A DNA stretch of 29,608 nt from Cellvibrionales bacterium UBA1963 (GTDB lineage Bacteria > Pseudomonadota > Gammaproteobacteria > Pseudomonadales > UBA7434). Positions 1 through 7,773 of the stretch are shown here, piece after piece (positions within the stretch are counted from its first letter, which is position 1; each line of letters begins with the position of its first letter). Location: NCBI GenBank assembly GCA_002336035.1, contig DDED01000005.1, forward strand, positions 1 to 29,608. The letters run 5' to 3'. The notes under the pieces are model-generated. The model saw only the letters and a list, made by a program, of their open reading frames with translations. It did not search any database and was not told the origin of the DNA. Both the position numbers and the translations under genes were made by a program.

Positions 1-144
1 TTTAACAACCGTTTTTTTCTTAACGGCAGCTTTCTTTTTAACAACCGTTTTTTTCTTAACGGCGGTCTTCTTTTTAACAACCGTTTTTTTCTTAACGGCA
101 GCTTTCTTTTTAACAACCGCTTTTTTCTTAGCAGCCATCTTCTT
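1..144 (-). repeat. 36-bp in-frame tandem repeat encoding the Lys-rich tail of PepP
   Basis: Four consecutive 36-bp units lie at 1-36, 37-72, 73-108 and 109-144. Units 1 and 3 are identical; unit 2 differs at three bases and unit 4 is more diverged. Each unit encodes twelve residues made of two hexads ending in VKKK (for example TVVKKK then AAVKKK, read in the coding direction). The repeat continues to the window edge, so the copy number is a minimum. The composition resembles histone-H1-like tails such as those of AlgP or Hc1/Hc2-type proteins. Confidence 0.93.
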
Positions 145-1722
145 TTTAACAACGGCCTCCTTATTAGGGGTTATCTTTTTCATGCCGGCAGGATTTTTTT
201 TCATTTTGGGTTTTTTGTTGGTCTTCACACTCGATGCAGGTACAGCGTCGTTATTGCTCGATGCCCCAGCTAATTGACGGGATTGCTTACCTTTTTGCAC
301 GTCGACTGCTGGCAAAACATCCTCTGCGCCAATAAAATCTATCTGAGCGGGATCATAGGTTCGCTTAGTGGTCGCAGGACGCATCAAGCGATGAATATCA
401 TCGACCGTTTTAATGACCTCATCAGTTAAGACTTGATGGCTGGTAGCTGTGACGGCAACATCATCTTCGATGCGAATACCAATCCCTCGCCACTTAGCAG
501 CGACTGACTGATTATCAGCAGCAATGTAAATACCAGGCTCTACTGTCATTACCATGCCTGACTCTAATACTCGCCATTCATCATGAATTTTATAGTCCCC
601 AACATCATGCACATCCATGCCCAACCAGTGACCGGCTCGATGCATATAAAAAGGACGGTATGCTTCAGATTCGATCAAGTCTTTTAACTCGCCCTGTAAA
701 ATATCAAGATCCAACAAACCCTGAGTGATAACCTCGACGGTTGCATCATGCGACTGATTCCAGTGACTACCCGGTTTAATCGTCTCTAGCGCCGCGTGCT
801 GAGACGCTAACACCACTTCATAGAGGGCTTGCTGCTCACGGCTAAAAACACCATTCGCGGGAAAAGTACGAGTAATATCTGCCGCATAACAATTTAACTC
901 ACAACCGGCATCAATCAAAACCAAATCGCCATCATGTATCATGCTATTGTTTTCAACGTAATGAAGAATACAGGCGTTTTTCCCAGCGCCGACAATAGAG
1001 TTGTATGCTGCAGCCTGCGCCCCGCGAGACGCAAACTCATGGAGATACTCCGCCTCTAATTCATACTCCATCATGCCAGGACGGCAAAACTTCATTGCAC
1101 GAGTATGGGCATCTGCCGAAATAGACGCGGCTTGTTGCATAATACGTAATTCAGCTGCGCTTTTGTATAACCGCATGTCATGGAGAATGTGATCTAAATC
1201 AGAAAACTCACCCGGTGGATGGGCACCCGAACGCGCTTTAGCGCGAAGCACGTTTACCCATTCCATAATCCGCTTATCGAATTCAAGTCGCTTACCCATT
1301 GAATAGTAAACACGATCGCGGCTTTCTAATAGCCCCGGTAAAATATCGTCGATGTCGCTGATCGGAAACGCATCATCAGCACCAAAATTACGGCATACCC
1401 CTTCAGGGCCTTGACGATACCCATCCCATAATTCTCGTTCAGGGTCACGCTCACGACAAAAAAATAAACATTGCCCGTGTTTGCGACCAGGAATTAAAAC
1501 TAACACTGAATCAGGCTCATCAAATCCACTTAGGTAGTGGAAATCGCTATCTTGACGGTACTTATATTCTGCATCTCGATTTCGAATGTGCACGCTAGCT
1601 GAGGGAAGAATTGCAATACTATTGACTTCCATTTGATCCATCAACTCGTCACGGCGCCGAGCAAATTCACGCTTGCTGATCGTTGGTAACGCTTTTGATG
1701 CTGGTTTTCTTGGCTTTAACAT
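1..1722 (-). CDS. pepP: Xaa-Pro aminopeptidase PepP with Lys-rich C-terminal tail (3' end outside window)
   Basis: A cytosolic metallo-aminopeptidase (M24B) that removes N-terminal residues preceding proline. The frame opens with ATG at 1722-1720 and stays open to base 1, so at least 574 residues are encoded and the stop lies left of the window. The N-terminal part (about residues 15-140) is the aminopeptidase P N domain. The pita-bread catalytic domain keeps all five metal ligands: D271 (in LIDAG), D282 (in AADITRTFP), H365 (in GHWLGMDVHDVG), E395 (in VEPGIYI) and E419 (in RIEDDV). The ordinary enzyme would end near residue 454 (E. coli PepP is about 440). Here a linker follows, then from about residue 500 a Lys/Ala/Val/Thr-rich tail that becomes regular VKKK hexads. 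It lies 150 bp downstream of ygfB on the same strand, as in other Gammaproteobacteria. The family call is secure; the tail's function is unknown. Confidence 0.95.
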   Translation of the reverse strand, partial: MLKPRKPASKALPTISKREFARRRDELMDQMEVNSIAILPSASVHIRNRDAEYKYRQDSDFHYLSGFDEPDSVLVLIPGRKHGQCLFFCRERDPERELWDGYRQGPEGVCRNFGADDAFPISDIDDILPGLLESRDRVYYSMGKRLEFDKRIMEWVNVLRAKARSGAHPPGEFSDLDHILHDMRLYKSAAELRIMQQAASISADAHTRAMKFCRPGMMEYELEAEYLHEFASRGAQAAAYNSIVGAGKNACILHYVENNSMIHDGDLVLIDAGCELNCYAADITRTFPANGVFSREQQALYEVVLASQHAALETIKPGSHWNQSHDATVEVITQGLLDLDILQGELKDLIESEAYRPFYMHRAGHWLGMDVHDVGDYKIHDEWRVLESGMVMTVEPGIYIAADNQSVAAKWRGIGIRIEDDVAVTATSHQVLTDEVIKTVDDIHRLMRPATTKRTYDPAQIDFIGAEDVLPAVDVQKGKQSRQLAGASSNNDAVPASSVKTNKKPKMKKNPAGMKKITPNKEAVVKKKMAAKKKAVVKKKAAVKKKTVVKKKTAVKKKTVVKKKAAVKKKTVVK

Positions 1723-1872
1723 CAGGTGTTAACCCATAAATTTACAGAATTGATCTTATCCGTATCCAAAAACTTAATAATAATACGGGCCAGCTTATCT
1801 CTTGGTTTACTCTTCGGTTGTACTTACACCTTGGCGGTTACATGCAAACTGAACATGATGACCTTGTCACGC

Positions 1873-2649
1873 CTAGTGCAGGGTTCCTTTTTTCGCCTCT
1901 GCGTCTGCAGGTAACGCCAATGCCGAAGACCCTTCTTGATCATGAATTTCAATCCAACCATATTCTGTGAAAATGGTCATGGTAGCTAGTCGCAAATACT
2001 CAGTGATTTCCATATAATTTTTTTCAGCTGCCTGAGCGTCAGCCGCCTCATTCTCGAAGGCTTCACCGTCTTCGTTAAGAAAGCTTTCAATCGCTAAAGG
2101 ATCGTCGCCGATATCGGCATCATAATCGTCCTCTTGATAGTCATCTTCACCTACTACGGCTTGGGCGATCGCTGATAAATCACTTATCGCCTCTTGAACA
2201 GTCTCAGAAAAATCTAAGGCTTTTGACTGACCTTGGCCATCAATCGGCAGCTTTTGGACATAAGCCTGCGCCTCAGCAAAGCCACCTAAAAACCCCCGGC
2301 ACCAATAAGACAAGGCCTCAGTTCTGTCCTCAATAGTCTCATCATCATCCGGTAAGAACGGCTGGAAACCCAAATCATCATCAATCAGTATCGCTAATTG
2401 CTCGCGCGCAAGACTGCCGAGTACCGAAGCGGCCAAATCGCCGAATTGCTGCAATGTTTCAGTCGGCGCGCCCATCACGGCCAAACCGAATTGAGCCCAC
2501 TTTTGATCACTTAAACGCATGGTGCCGCTCAGAGCACCAATAATAGCGCCGTGTAATTCAGCAGGTGAAAACTGACTGCTAACGGTTAAGATCCAGTCGG
2601 CTAATTCATCAAAGTTTTGGGGGGTTAACGCTTCTGGATAATTCATCAT
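1873..2649 (-). CDS. ygfB: UPF0149 family protein YgfB
   Basis: A 258-residue protein of the UPF0149 (YgfB/YecA) family, encoded directly upstream of pepP as in E. coli and Pseudomonas. The N-terminal half carries the family pattern (Glu-Leu-His-Gly near residue 32, then a small-residue helix; a CRGFLGGF segment near residue 117). It is longer than E. coli YgfB (about 190 residues) because of a strongly acidic Asp/Glu stretch around residues 168-205 before the conserved C-terminal helix (EITEYLRLATMTIF). No enzyme motif is visible. In Pseudomonas, YgfB affects peptidoglycan-recycling amidase expression; whether that applies here is unknown. Two adjacent ATGs exist (2649 and 2646); the AAAGG ribosome site is spaced better for the second. 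Confidence 0.9.
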   Translation of the reverse strand: MMNYPEALTPQNFDELADWILTVSSQFSPAELHGAIIGALSGTMRLSDQKWAQFGLAVMGAPTETLQQFGDLAASVLGSLAREQLAILIDDDLGFQPFLPDDDETIEDRTEALSYWCRGFLGGFAEAQAYVQKLPIDGQGQSKALDFSETVQEAISDLSAIAQAVVGEDDYQEDDYDADIGDDPLAIESFLNEDGEAFENEAADAQAAEKNYMEITEYLRLATMTIFTEYGWIEIHDQEGSSALALPADAEAKKGTLH

Positions 2650-2761
2650 ATGCCTTTAAAAAATAATGCGGTAAAACCCAATTATACGAGGACTGGCTGC
2701 AGATCTGAACCAAAATTAGTAGCAATCACCGACCTTGACCCTCCGATTTTCCCTGCAAATA

Positions 2762-2790
2762 TTGACCAAAGTCACCCTGCACTCTATATT
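2762..2790 (+). promoter_or_regulatory. sigma-70 promoter for the TIGR02449-zapA transcript
   Basis: A near-consensus -35 (TTGACC, 2762-2767) is separated by exactly 17 bp from a -10 (TATATT, 2785-2790), placing a start near 2797, about 93 bp before the first plus-strand gene. It lies in the divergent gap between ygfB (minus) and the cell-division genes (plus). This is the best housekeeping promoter seen in the window; it is a sequence match only. Confidence 0.65.
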
Positions 2791-2889
2791 AGCCATCTTT
2801 TAGTGTGAAGTCGTTAGCTGATAGGCTCATTCAGTCGCTATAATCGGGCCTGATCAACGATGAAGACCCATAAGAGCAAAGGTTTAATC

Positions 2890-3096
2890 ATGAGAGAACA
2901 ATTACAGCATTTAGAGGATAAGCTCGATAAACTCATCGCATTGTGCTCAACATTAGATAAAGACAATCAATCTTTACGGTTGAGAGAGAGTGAATGGGCC
3001 TCTGAGCGTCGCGAACTCCTTATCAAAAACGAAACGGCTCGCAGCAAGGTTGAAGCTATGATTAACCGATTAAAATCGATGGAGGCTGGTGAATGA
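2890..3096 (+). CDS. TIGR02449 family small coiled-coil protein (ZapB-like)
   Basis: A 68-residue, highly charged protein that is almost entirely one predicted coiled coil (heptad-spaced Leu/Ile through LEDKLDKLIALCSTL and onward). It belongs to the short TIGR02449 family found immediately upstream of zapA in Pseudomonas-type gammaproteobacteria. ATG at 2890 is preferred over 2860 because AAAGG ends 7 bp before it and family members are about 65-70 residues. Its last codons overlap the zapA start (ATGA), indicating translational coupling. Size, fold and position suggest a FtsZ-ring-associated role alongside ZapA, by analogy with ZapB; this is an inference. Confidence 0.85.
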   Translation: MREQLQHLEDKLDKLIALCSTLDKDNQSLRLRESEWASERRELLIKNETARSKVEAMINRLKSMEAGE

Positions 3097-3452
3097 AAGA
3101 GCTATCGCGCGGTGAAGTGCCGCCTAAAGACGATCAAGCCGCCGAAAAGGCTGATCTACGCACGTTACATGTCAAGATATTGGACAAAGACTTTCAAGTC
3201 GCCTGCCCGTCTGATCAGCAAGATGACTTGCTCAAAGCGGCACAGCAGCTTGATGAGCGAATGCGAGAAATTCGCGACTCCGGTAAAGTCATCGGGCTTG
3301 AACGTATCGCGGTGATGGCAGGGCTTAATCTTAGCCACGAATGCTTACACACCAAAGATGCCCTAGAAGGCGATGACACCCAAGCATTGCTGCAGACAAT
3401 AGAGCGCAAGCTTGACAATGCACTCAACGAAGCGCATTCAACAGACATTTAA
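3093..3452 (+). CDS. zapA: cell division protein ZapA
   Basis: A 119-residue FtsZ-ring-associated protein that crosslinks FtsZ protofilaments at mid-cell. The N-terminal globular part holds the family beta strands (LHVKILDKDFQVACP, about residues 25-39) followed by a helix with the LLKAAQQLDERM pattern. The LERIAVMAGLNLSHE segment (about residues 68-83) leads into the C-terminal dimerisation/tetramerisation helix. A 20-residue polar N-terminal extension precedes the core. The start overlaps the end of the coiled-coil gene by 4 bp, and 6S RNA follows downstream, the standard gammaproteobacterial order. Confidence 0.95.
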   Translation: MKELSRGEVPPKDDQAAEKADLRTLHVKILDKDFQVACPSDQQDDLLKAAQQLDERMREIRDSGKVIGLERIAVMAGLNLSHECLHTKDALEGDDTQALLQTIERKLDNALNEAHSTDI

Positions 3453-3597
3453 CTTTTTTGCTGCCTTGCTCGCAGCGAAAAATGCCTTACCCCGTTAAAT
3501 CGAAAATTTTATCAATCGTCAGGCCTTATTTGTAATGTAAATGCCGCCATTCAGCCATAGTCCTTAGGTCAAAGATGGTTTAACATAGACGAAAACG

Positions 3598-3767
3598 ACC
3601 TGGAATATTTGCTAGCTAGCATGTCCTTGAGCCGATAATACCCACCCGGAGGCTCCTCGTTGGTAGCAGCGTGCATGCCCGGCATGACCGGGAAGCCTGA
3701 GTTACTGCAGGATCCACCACCTTGAACCTTTCGGTTCGAGGCCGCAACGGCAGCGGTATTCTGGGGA
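3598..3767 (+). ncRNA. ssrS: 6S RNA
   Basis: This RNA sequesters sigma-70 RNA polymerase by mimicking an open promoter. The region matches 6S in order: a closing stem (CCTGGAATA at 3599-3607 pairs with TATTCTGGG at 3757-3765), the conserved CCTTGAGCCGATA block near 3634, GGCTCC..GTTGGT near 3651-3664, GCATGCCCGG, GGAAGCCT near 3691, ACCTTGAACC near 3719, and GGTTCGAGG...GCAACGGCAGCGG on the 3' side. It sits between zapA and fau, its usual place in Gammaproteobacteria. A -10-like TAACAT at 3581-3586 lies about 15 bp upstream of the 5' end. Ends are estimated from the terminal stem and may be off by a few bases. Confidence 0.93.
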
Positions 3768-3852
3768 GTTTTCTATTGACAATGTTGACTGACCATTGCC
3801 AACCATAACGCCACATTAGAATGAAGTCATCACCTTCATTAAAGTAGCCACC

Positions 3853-4452
3853 ATGCCTATGAATAAGTCGGCATCGCTCGACCAGCAGCAACAACGCTTT
3901 CGTCAAGCAGAACGACACCGCTTGCGCTGTCAGCGCAGAGGCATGTCTCTTAGTGAGCAAGAGCAAGCAGGCGTCTTGCTGTTGCATCAGCTGAGGCAAT
4001 TAACCGCCTATGATGAGGCCCAAACCGTTGCTAGCTACTGCTGTGATGACGGTGAAATATCAACCGATGCCATTCATCAGCGTGCCTGGTCCGATAACAA
4101 AGATGTCTTTTTACCCGTGATTCAAGATGACCAACAACTGCGGTTCTCAAGGTATCGACAACACGATGAGTTAGTGACTGGGCCTTGGGGCATAAAGCAC
4201 CCTAAAGTACTGAATCTTACCAACGACGCTGCCCTTGATATCGTTTTAGTGCCGCTTGTAGCCTTTGATCAACAAGGCAATCGCCTCGGCCGTGGCGGCG
4301 GGTTTTATGACCGGTTTCTTAGTCGCTGCTCAAACACCCTTTTTATCGGTCTGGCTCATGAATTTCAACACATTAATCACTTGCCCTCAGCCGATTGGGA
4401 TATCCCTGTAGACGTTATCATTACGCCAAATAAAACCTTCATTTGTCGATAA
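3853..4452 (+). CDS. fau: 5-formyltetrahydrofolate cyclo-ligase (YgfA/Fau)
   Basis: An ATP-dependent cytosolic enzyme that converts 5-formyl-THF to 5,10-methenyl-THF and so recycles the folate reserve. At 199 residues it has the normal family length. The basic N-terminal helix contains the R-x6-R pattern of the family, and the hallmark substrate/ATP loop LVPLVAFD..GNRLGRGGGFYDRFL lies at about residues 134-158. The C-terminus ends in DVIITP, also typical. It lies directly downstream of 6S RNA, with which it is co-transcribed in E. coli. ATG at 3853 is used; an in-frame ATG at 3859 is also possible, and neither has a strong ribosome site. Confidence 0.95.
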   Translation: MPMNKSASLDQQQQRFRQAERHRLRCQRRGMSLSEQEQAGVLLLHQLRQLTAYDEAQTVASYCCDDGEISTDAIHQRAWSDNKDVFLPVIQDDQQLRFSRYRQHDELVTGPWGIKHPKVLNLTNDAALDIVLVPLVAFDQQGNRLGRGGGFYDRFLSRCSNTLFIGLAHEFQHINHLPSADWDIPVDVIITPNKTFICR

Positions 4453-4664
4453 AACACAGTGACTGGATTGAGCCACACGAGTCTTCATTGAGGACGCATT
4501 ATTGGCACACATGCCGTCAGTACAAATACCCCGAGTCATGATTCCAACCAAAGTCCAAACGCGCTACTATGGGCCATATCTACACTGGTTCAGCTGGCCT
4601 GTCTCAACTAGCTCACGGCAATACCCATTAGCTTATTCCCTAACCGTAATCATCGGAGAAAAAA

Positions 4665-5348
4665 ATGGCTTTATCTGAGCAAGATCAACTTAAATTCAAT
4701 GCTGCTGAAGCGGCCTTAAACCGCATAAAACCCTACCTAGAAGATCACAGCATTGTTGGTGTTGGGACAGGCTCAACCGTGAACTTTTTCATTGACCTAT
4801 TGGCTTCAGTGAAAAGCTACTTCAAGGCTGCCGTGTCAAGCTCGGAGGCGAGCAGTCAACGCTTACGTGAGCATGGCATTACTGTTTTAGACTTAAATGA
4901 TGTTGCTGAAATCGATTTTTATGTTGATGGTGCCGATGAAGCCAATCGACACTTGCACTTAATCAAAGGGGGGGGTGCGGCACTTACCCGAGAAAAAATT
5001 GTTGCCGCAGTGGCCCAAGAATTTATTTGTATAGCAGATCAAAGTAAGCTCGTCGATATACTGGGAGAATTCCCGCTGCCCGTAGAAGTGATTCCGATGG
5101 CAAGAAGTTACGTTGCTAGAAAAATAGTCGGGCTCGGCGGTACGCCAGTCTATCGCGAAGGCATTATTACGGACAACGGCAACCACATTTTGGATGTAAG
5201 GAATATGACGATTGATAATGCCTGCGAACTGGAGCGAAATATCAACCATATTACCGGCGTAGTCACCAGCGGCTTATTTGCACTTCGACCTGCAAATGTT
5301 CTGTTGCTGGCCACCCAAGCCGGTGTTGACACATTGAAGGCTGAATAA
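4665..5348 (+). CDS. rpiA: ribose-5-phosphate isomerase A
   Basis: This enzyme interconverts ribose-5-phosphate and ribulose-5-phosphate in the non-oxidative pentose-phosphate pathway. The 227-residue length is typical (E. coli 219). Visible motifs are the phosphate loop VGVGTGST (about residues 31-38), the SSSEASSQRL segment, DVAEIDFYVDGADEAN with the active-site Asp residues, and KGGGAALTREKIVA (about residues 102-115) with the catalytic Lys/Glu region. GGAG at 4655-4658 sits 6 bp before the ATG, fixing the start. It is separated from fau by 212 bp in which no clear promoter or terminator was recognised. In Pseudomonas, rpiA is also found close to fau. Confidence 0.97.
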   Translation: MALSEQDQLKFNAAEAALNRIKPYLEDHSIVGVGTGSTVNFFIDLLASVKSYFKAAVSSSEASSQRLREHGITVLDLNDVAEIDFYVDGADEANRHLHLIKGGGAALTREKIVAAVAQEFICIADQSKLVDILGEFPLPVEVIPMARSYVARKIVGLGGTPVYREGIITDNGNHILDVRNMTIDNACELERNINHITGVVTSGLFALRPANVLLLATQAGVDTLKAE

Positions 5349-5510
5349 AGGTAAGTAAAACGTGGCGCGGTTAACAAACTGAAATCTTTGCCTATTGACC
5401 TGCGCTTCACTTAAGATCAAAATTAATTCAGGATAGTCAGCGCTAGGGTGAGTCATCGCACTAATGCAATTCGCTGTCCAATCAATCTAACCGATGAAAA
5501 AGGAAGTCGT

Positions 5511-6770
5511 ATGAGTGGATGCCCCCATATTGATTTAGCTGATCCTGACAATTATGTCGGCGGCGTGCCATTTGAATGGCTAAAACAGCTGCGCGCTGAA
5601 GAGTCAGTATCATGGCAAACGACCGATGCTTTTGAAACGGGGGGTTACTGGGCGATCACTAAACACAAAGATGTCGACTTTATCTCTAAAAAGCCTTTGC
5701 TGTTTTCCTCTGAGCAAAGAACGTGTATGTTGCAAGACATGGGCCCAGAAGAATTAGTTATGCAGCGGCTAACTCTTATTAATATGGATCCACCAAACCA
5801 TATACAGCATAGGAAAATTATTCGTAAAGCATTTACCCCCAAGGTTGTCAATTCCTACCATCAACGATTTAAAGAAGTTGCAAAAGATATTCTTGATAGA
5901 GTTGCACATGAGGGCCGCTGTGAATTTGTAGAAGATGTCGCTGCAGAACTTCCATTAATCGCTATCTGTGAATTAATGGGTGTCCCTGTTGAACATCGAC
6001 ACAAAATCTTTGAGTGGACCAACACTATGATTGGCGGTGATGACCCCGATCTCAGTACGACTGAAGAAGATGCCCGTAATGCGATGATAGAGTTATTCGC
6101 CTTTGGTAGCCAAATGGTAGCCGAGCATGAAGCTGGCAAAGCCAATGGGATTGAAGGCAGCCACATCATGAGTGCACTATTGGACGGTATCGATGGCGAA
6201 AAACTATCCAATGAAGAGTTTTCCTTTTTCTTTTTAATTTTATTAGTTGCAGGCAATGAAACTACGCGTACCGTAACCGCGCACGGCATGCGTTTATTAA
6301 TGGATAACCCAGACCAACTTCAAGAGTTAATCGATAATCCCGCTTTAATCCCGAATGCGATGGAAGAAGTGCTGCGCTACCACACGGCTGTCGTTGCCTT
6401 TCGTCGCACCGCCACAGAAGATGTCGAATTACCCAGCGGCCATACCGTTAAAAAAGATGATAACGTAGTGCTATTTTACCACTCAGCTAACCGTGATGAA
6501 GAGGTTTTCACTGATGGTGAAGTGTTTGATATTCGTCGCCAAGAACGCGAAGACGTCAAAAATAAACATCGCGCCTTTGGAATCGGTGAACACTTCTGTC
6601 TTGGTTCACATTTGGCACGACTCGAACTGCAAGTTATTTTCGAAGAAATTGTCCCGCGTTTACGCAACCCAAAACTCGAAAAGCCAATTAACTGGTTGCG
6701 ATCTAATTTTATTAATGGGATCAAAGAAATGCACATTTCCTTCGACCCAGAGATGCCCGTTGAGAAATAG
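5511..6770 (+). CDS. cytochrome P450 (soluble, bacterial class I type)
   Basis: A 419-residue heme monooxygenase. The I-helix oxygen-activation motif AGNETT is at about residues 247-252, the K-helix ExxR (EVLR) at about 286-289, and the heme loop FGIGEHFCLG holds the proximal Cys ligand at about residue 363. There is no membrane anchor, as usual for bacterial P450s. The overall pattern (N-terminal PDNYVGGVPFEWLKQLR and the heme loop) resembles CYP families acting on steroids, terpenes or fatty acids (CYP125/142/107-like); the substrate cannot be read from sequence. The frame is open from 5448, but ATG at 5511 has a good AAAAAGGAAG site and gives the normal N-terminus. No ferredoxin or ferredoxin reductase gene is present in the window. 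It converges with the hydrolase gene, only 8 bp away. Confidence 0.93.
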   Translation: MSGCPHIDLADPDNYVGGVPFEWLKQLRAEESVSWQTTDAFETGGYWAITKHKDVDFISKKPLLFSSEQRTCMLQDMGPEELVMQRLTLINMDPPNHIQHRKIIRKAFTPKVVNSYHQRFKEVAKDILDRVAHEGRCEFVEDVAAELPLIAICELMGVPVEHRHKIFEWTNTMIGGDDPDLSTTEEDARNAMIELFAFGSQMVAEHEAGKANGIEGSHIMSALLDGIDGEKLSNEEFSFFFLILLVAGNETTRTVTAHGMRLLMDNPDQLQELIDNPALIPNAMEEVLRYHTAVVAFRRTATEDVELPSGHTVKKDDNVVLFYHSANRDEEVFTDGEVFDIRRQEREDVKNKHRAFGIGEHFCLGSHLARLELQVIFEEIVPRLRNPKLEKPINWLRSNFINGIKEMHISFDPEMPVEK

Positions 6771-6778
6771 CCAAATCG

Positions 6779-7723
6779 CTAATGACGCTCTGATAAAAGT
6801 AACTGCTGGTCAATAGCCTTTAATACTTGCTCAAAGTAAATGCCATTCTCACCGGCTAAATGGTGCCTACCGTCCTTAATTATGCACACTGCCGAATTAG
6901 GGAATTGCGTGGCGATTGCTTTTATATTGAATCGCCAATCGACCGTTTGATCGTCATCGCCTTGAACCACCATTAATTTTATTGGCGATGGCGGCAGTTG
7001 ATGGAATTTTTTTTGCCATGCCAACATTGCGCCGACCCACTGCACAGGTAAGCGCTTGGTTTGAAATATATCTTGATATTTTAAAAAGTCTAAAAATTCT
7101 TTATCGTGTGAATTGACAGAAAAATTTCTTTTAATGCTCGTTGTGAAATGACTCACCCATGCGTGCGCAAAACAAATGCCTAACCACTTTTTTGGCCTGA
7201 CCAATGGCGCTAATAATATTACCTCGCTAAATTTAAGTTCGGTTTCACGCGCTGAAGCCCTTAGAAGGTAATCCATCACAATCGCCCCTCCCATACTTTG
7301 GCCGACTAAACAGTAAGGCTCAGCGACTGCTTGAGAAAATATATTCAATACATCTCGCAAGGTGTGATAGTAAGCTGAAAAGTCGTCGATCGTAGCAGGC
7401 GCTCCGCTAGAGAGGCCATGACCGGGCAAATCAATCATGACGACATTGATGTTTTTTTTCAGAAAATGACCCGCGATTTTATAGTACAGCCCTGAGTGAT
7501 CCATATATCCATGAACAATAAAGCAGGTTTTAACGGGCTCTTTAACTGAAAAATAATGACAGGCTATTTTATAGGGAGGGCTATTAATATAACCCATTTG
7601 ATGATTGACCCCGTCCATCAAAGCAGAAAAATTCAATTGATAAAAATCCAAATACCGCTGGCAGGACCGGCCAGCAATAAAGGGCTGATCAAGATCCAGC
7701 GGTTGAAGATCATCTGTTTTCAT
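6779..7723 (-). CDS. alpha/beta hydrolase (Hydrolase_4/monoglyceride lipase-like)
   Basis: A 314-residue serine hydrolase of the Hydrolase_4 (S33-like, lysophospholipase/monoacylglycerol lipase) group. The oxyanion-hole HG appears in FIVHGYMDHSG, the GHGLSSG loop follows, the nucleophile elbow GQSMGG puts Ser at about residue 143, the acidic residue is in QGDDDQTVD (about 255-262) and the catalytic His in DGRHHL (about 287). No signal peptide is seen, so it is probably cytosolic. ATG at 7723 is preferred over a TTG six codons upstream. It follows pgk by 50 bp on the same strand and could be the last gene of the tkt-epd-pgk run. The substrate is unknown; a lipid ester is the usual guess for this group. 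Confidence 0.88.
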   Translation of the reverse strand: MKTDDLQPLDLDQPFIAGRSCQRYLDFYQLNFSALMDGVNHQMGYINSPPYKIACHYFSVKEPVKTCFIVHGYMDHSGLYYKIAGHFLKKNINVVMIDLPGHGLSSGAPATIDDFSAYYHTLRDVLNIFSQAVAEPYCLVGQSMGGAIVMDYLLRASARETELKFSEVILLAPLVRPKKWLGICFAHAWVSHFTTSIKRNFSVNSHDKEFLDFLKYQDIFQTKRLPVQWVGAMLAWQKKFHQLPPSPIKLMVVQGDDDQTVDWRFNIKAIATQFPNSAVCIIKDGRHHLAGENGIYFEQVLKAIDQQLLLSERH

Positions 7724-7773
7724 GGCATGGCCTAAAGACAACTGATTAATACCAACTCATTAGCATCATATGA

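Noticed and set aside
1..144. CRISPR-like or non-coding satellite repeat at the left edge
   Set aside because: The units are contiguous with no spacers, are a multiple of three and stay in the pepP frame.
1726..1914. 62-codon plus-strand ORF between pepP and ygfB
   Set aside because: GTG start without a ribosome site and overlap with the end of ygfB; likely chance.
3454..3482. GCTGC/GCAGC hairpin after zapA as a terminator
   Set aside because: The T-run precedes the stem and an A-run follows, so it fits a terminator on neither strand.
3776..3822. TTGACA after 6S RNA as a separate fau promoter
   Set aside because: No -10 is correctly spaced from it (TAGAAT at 3817 is too far).
3616..3999. 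127-codon minus-strand ORF across 6S RNA and fau
   Set aside because: It covers a well-supported RNA gene and the start of fau, with no family likeness.
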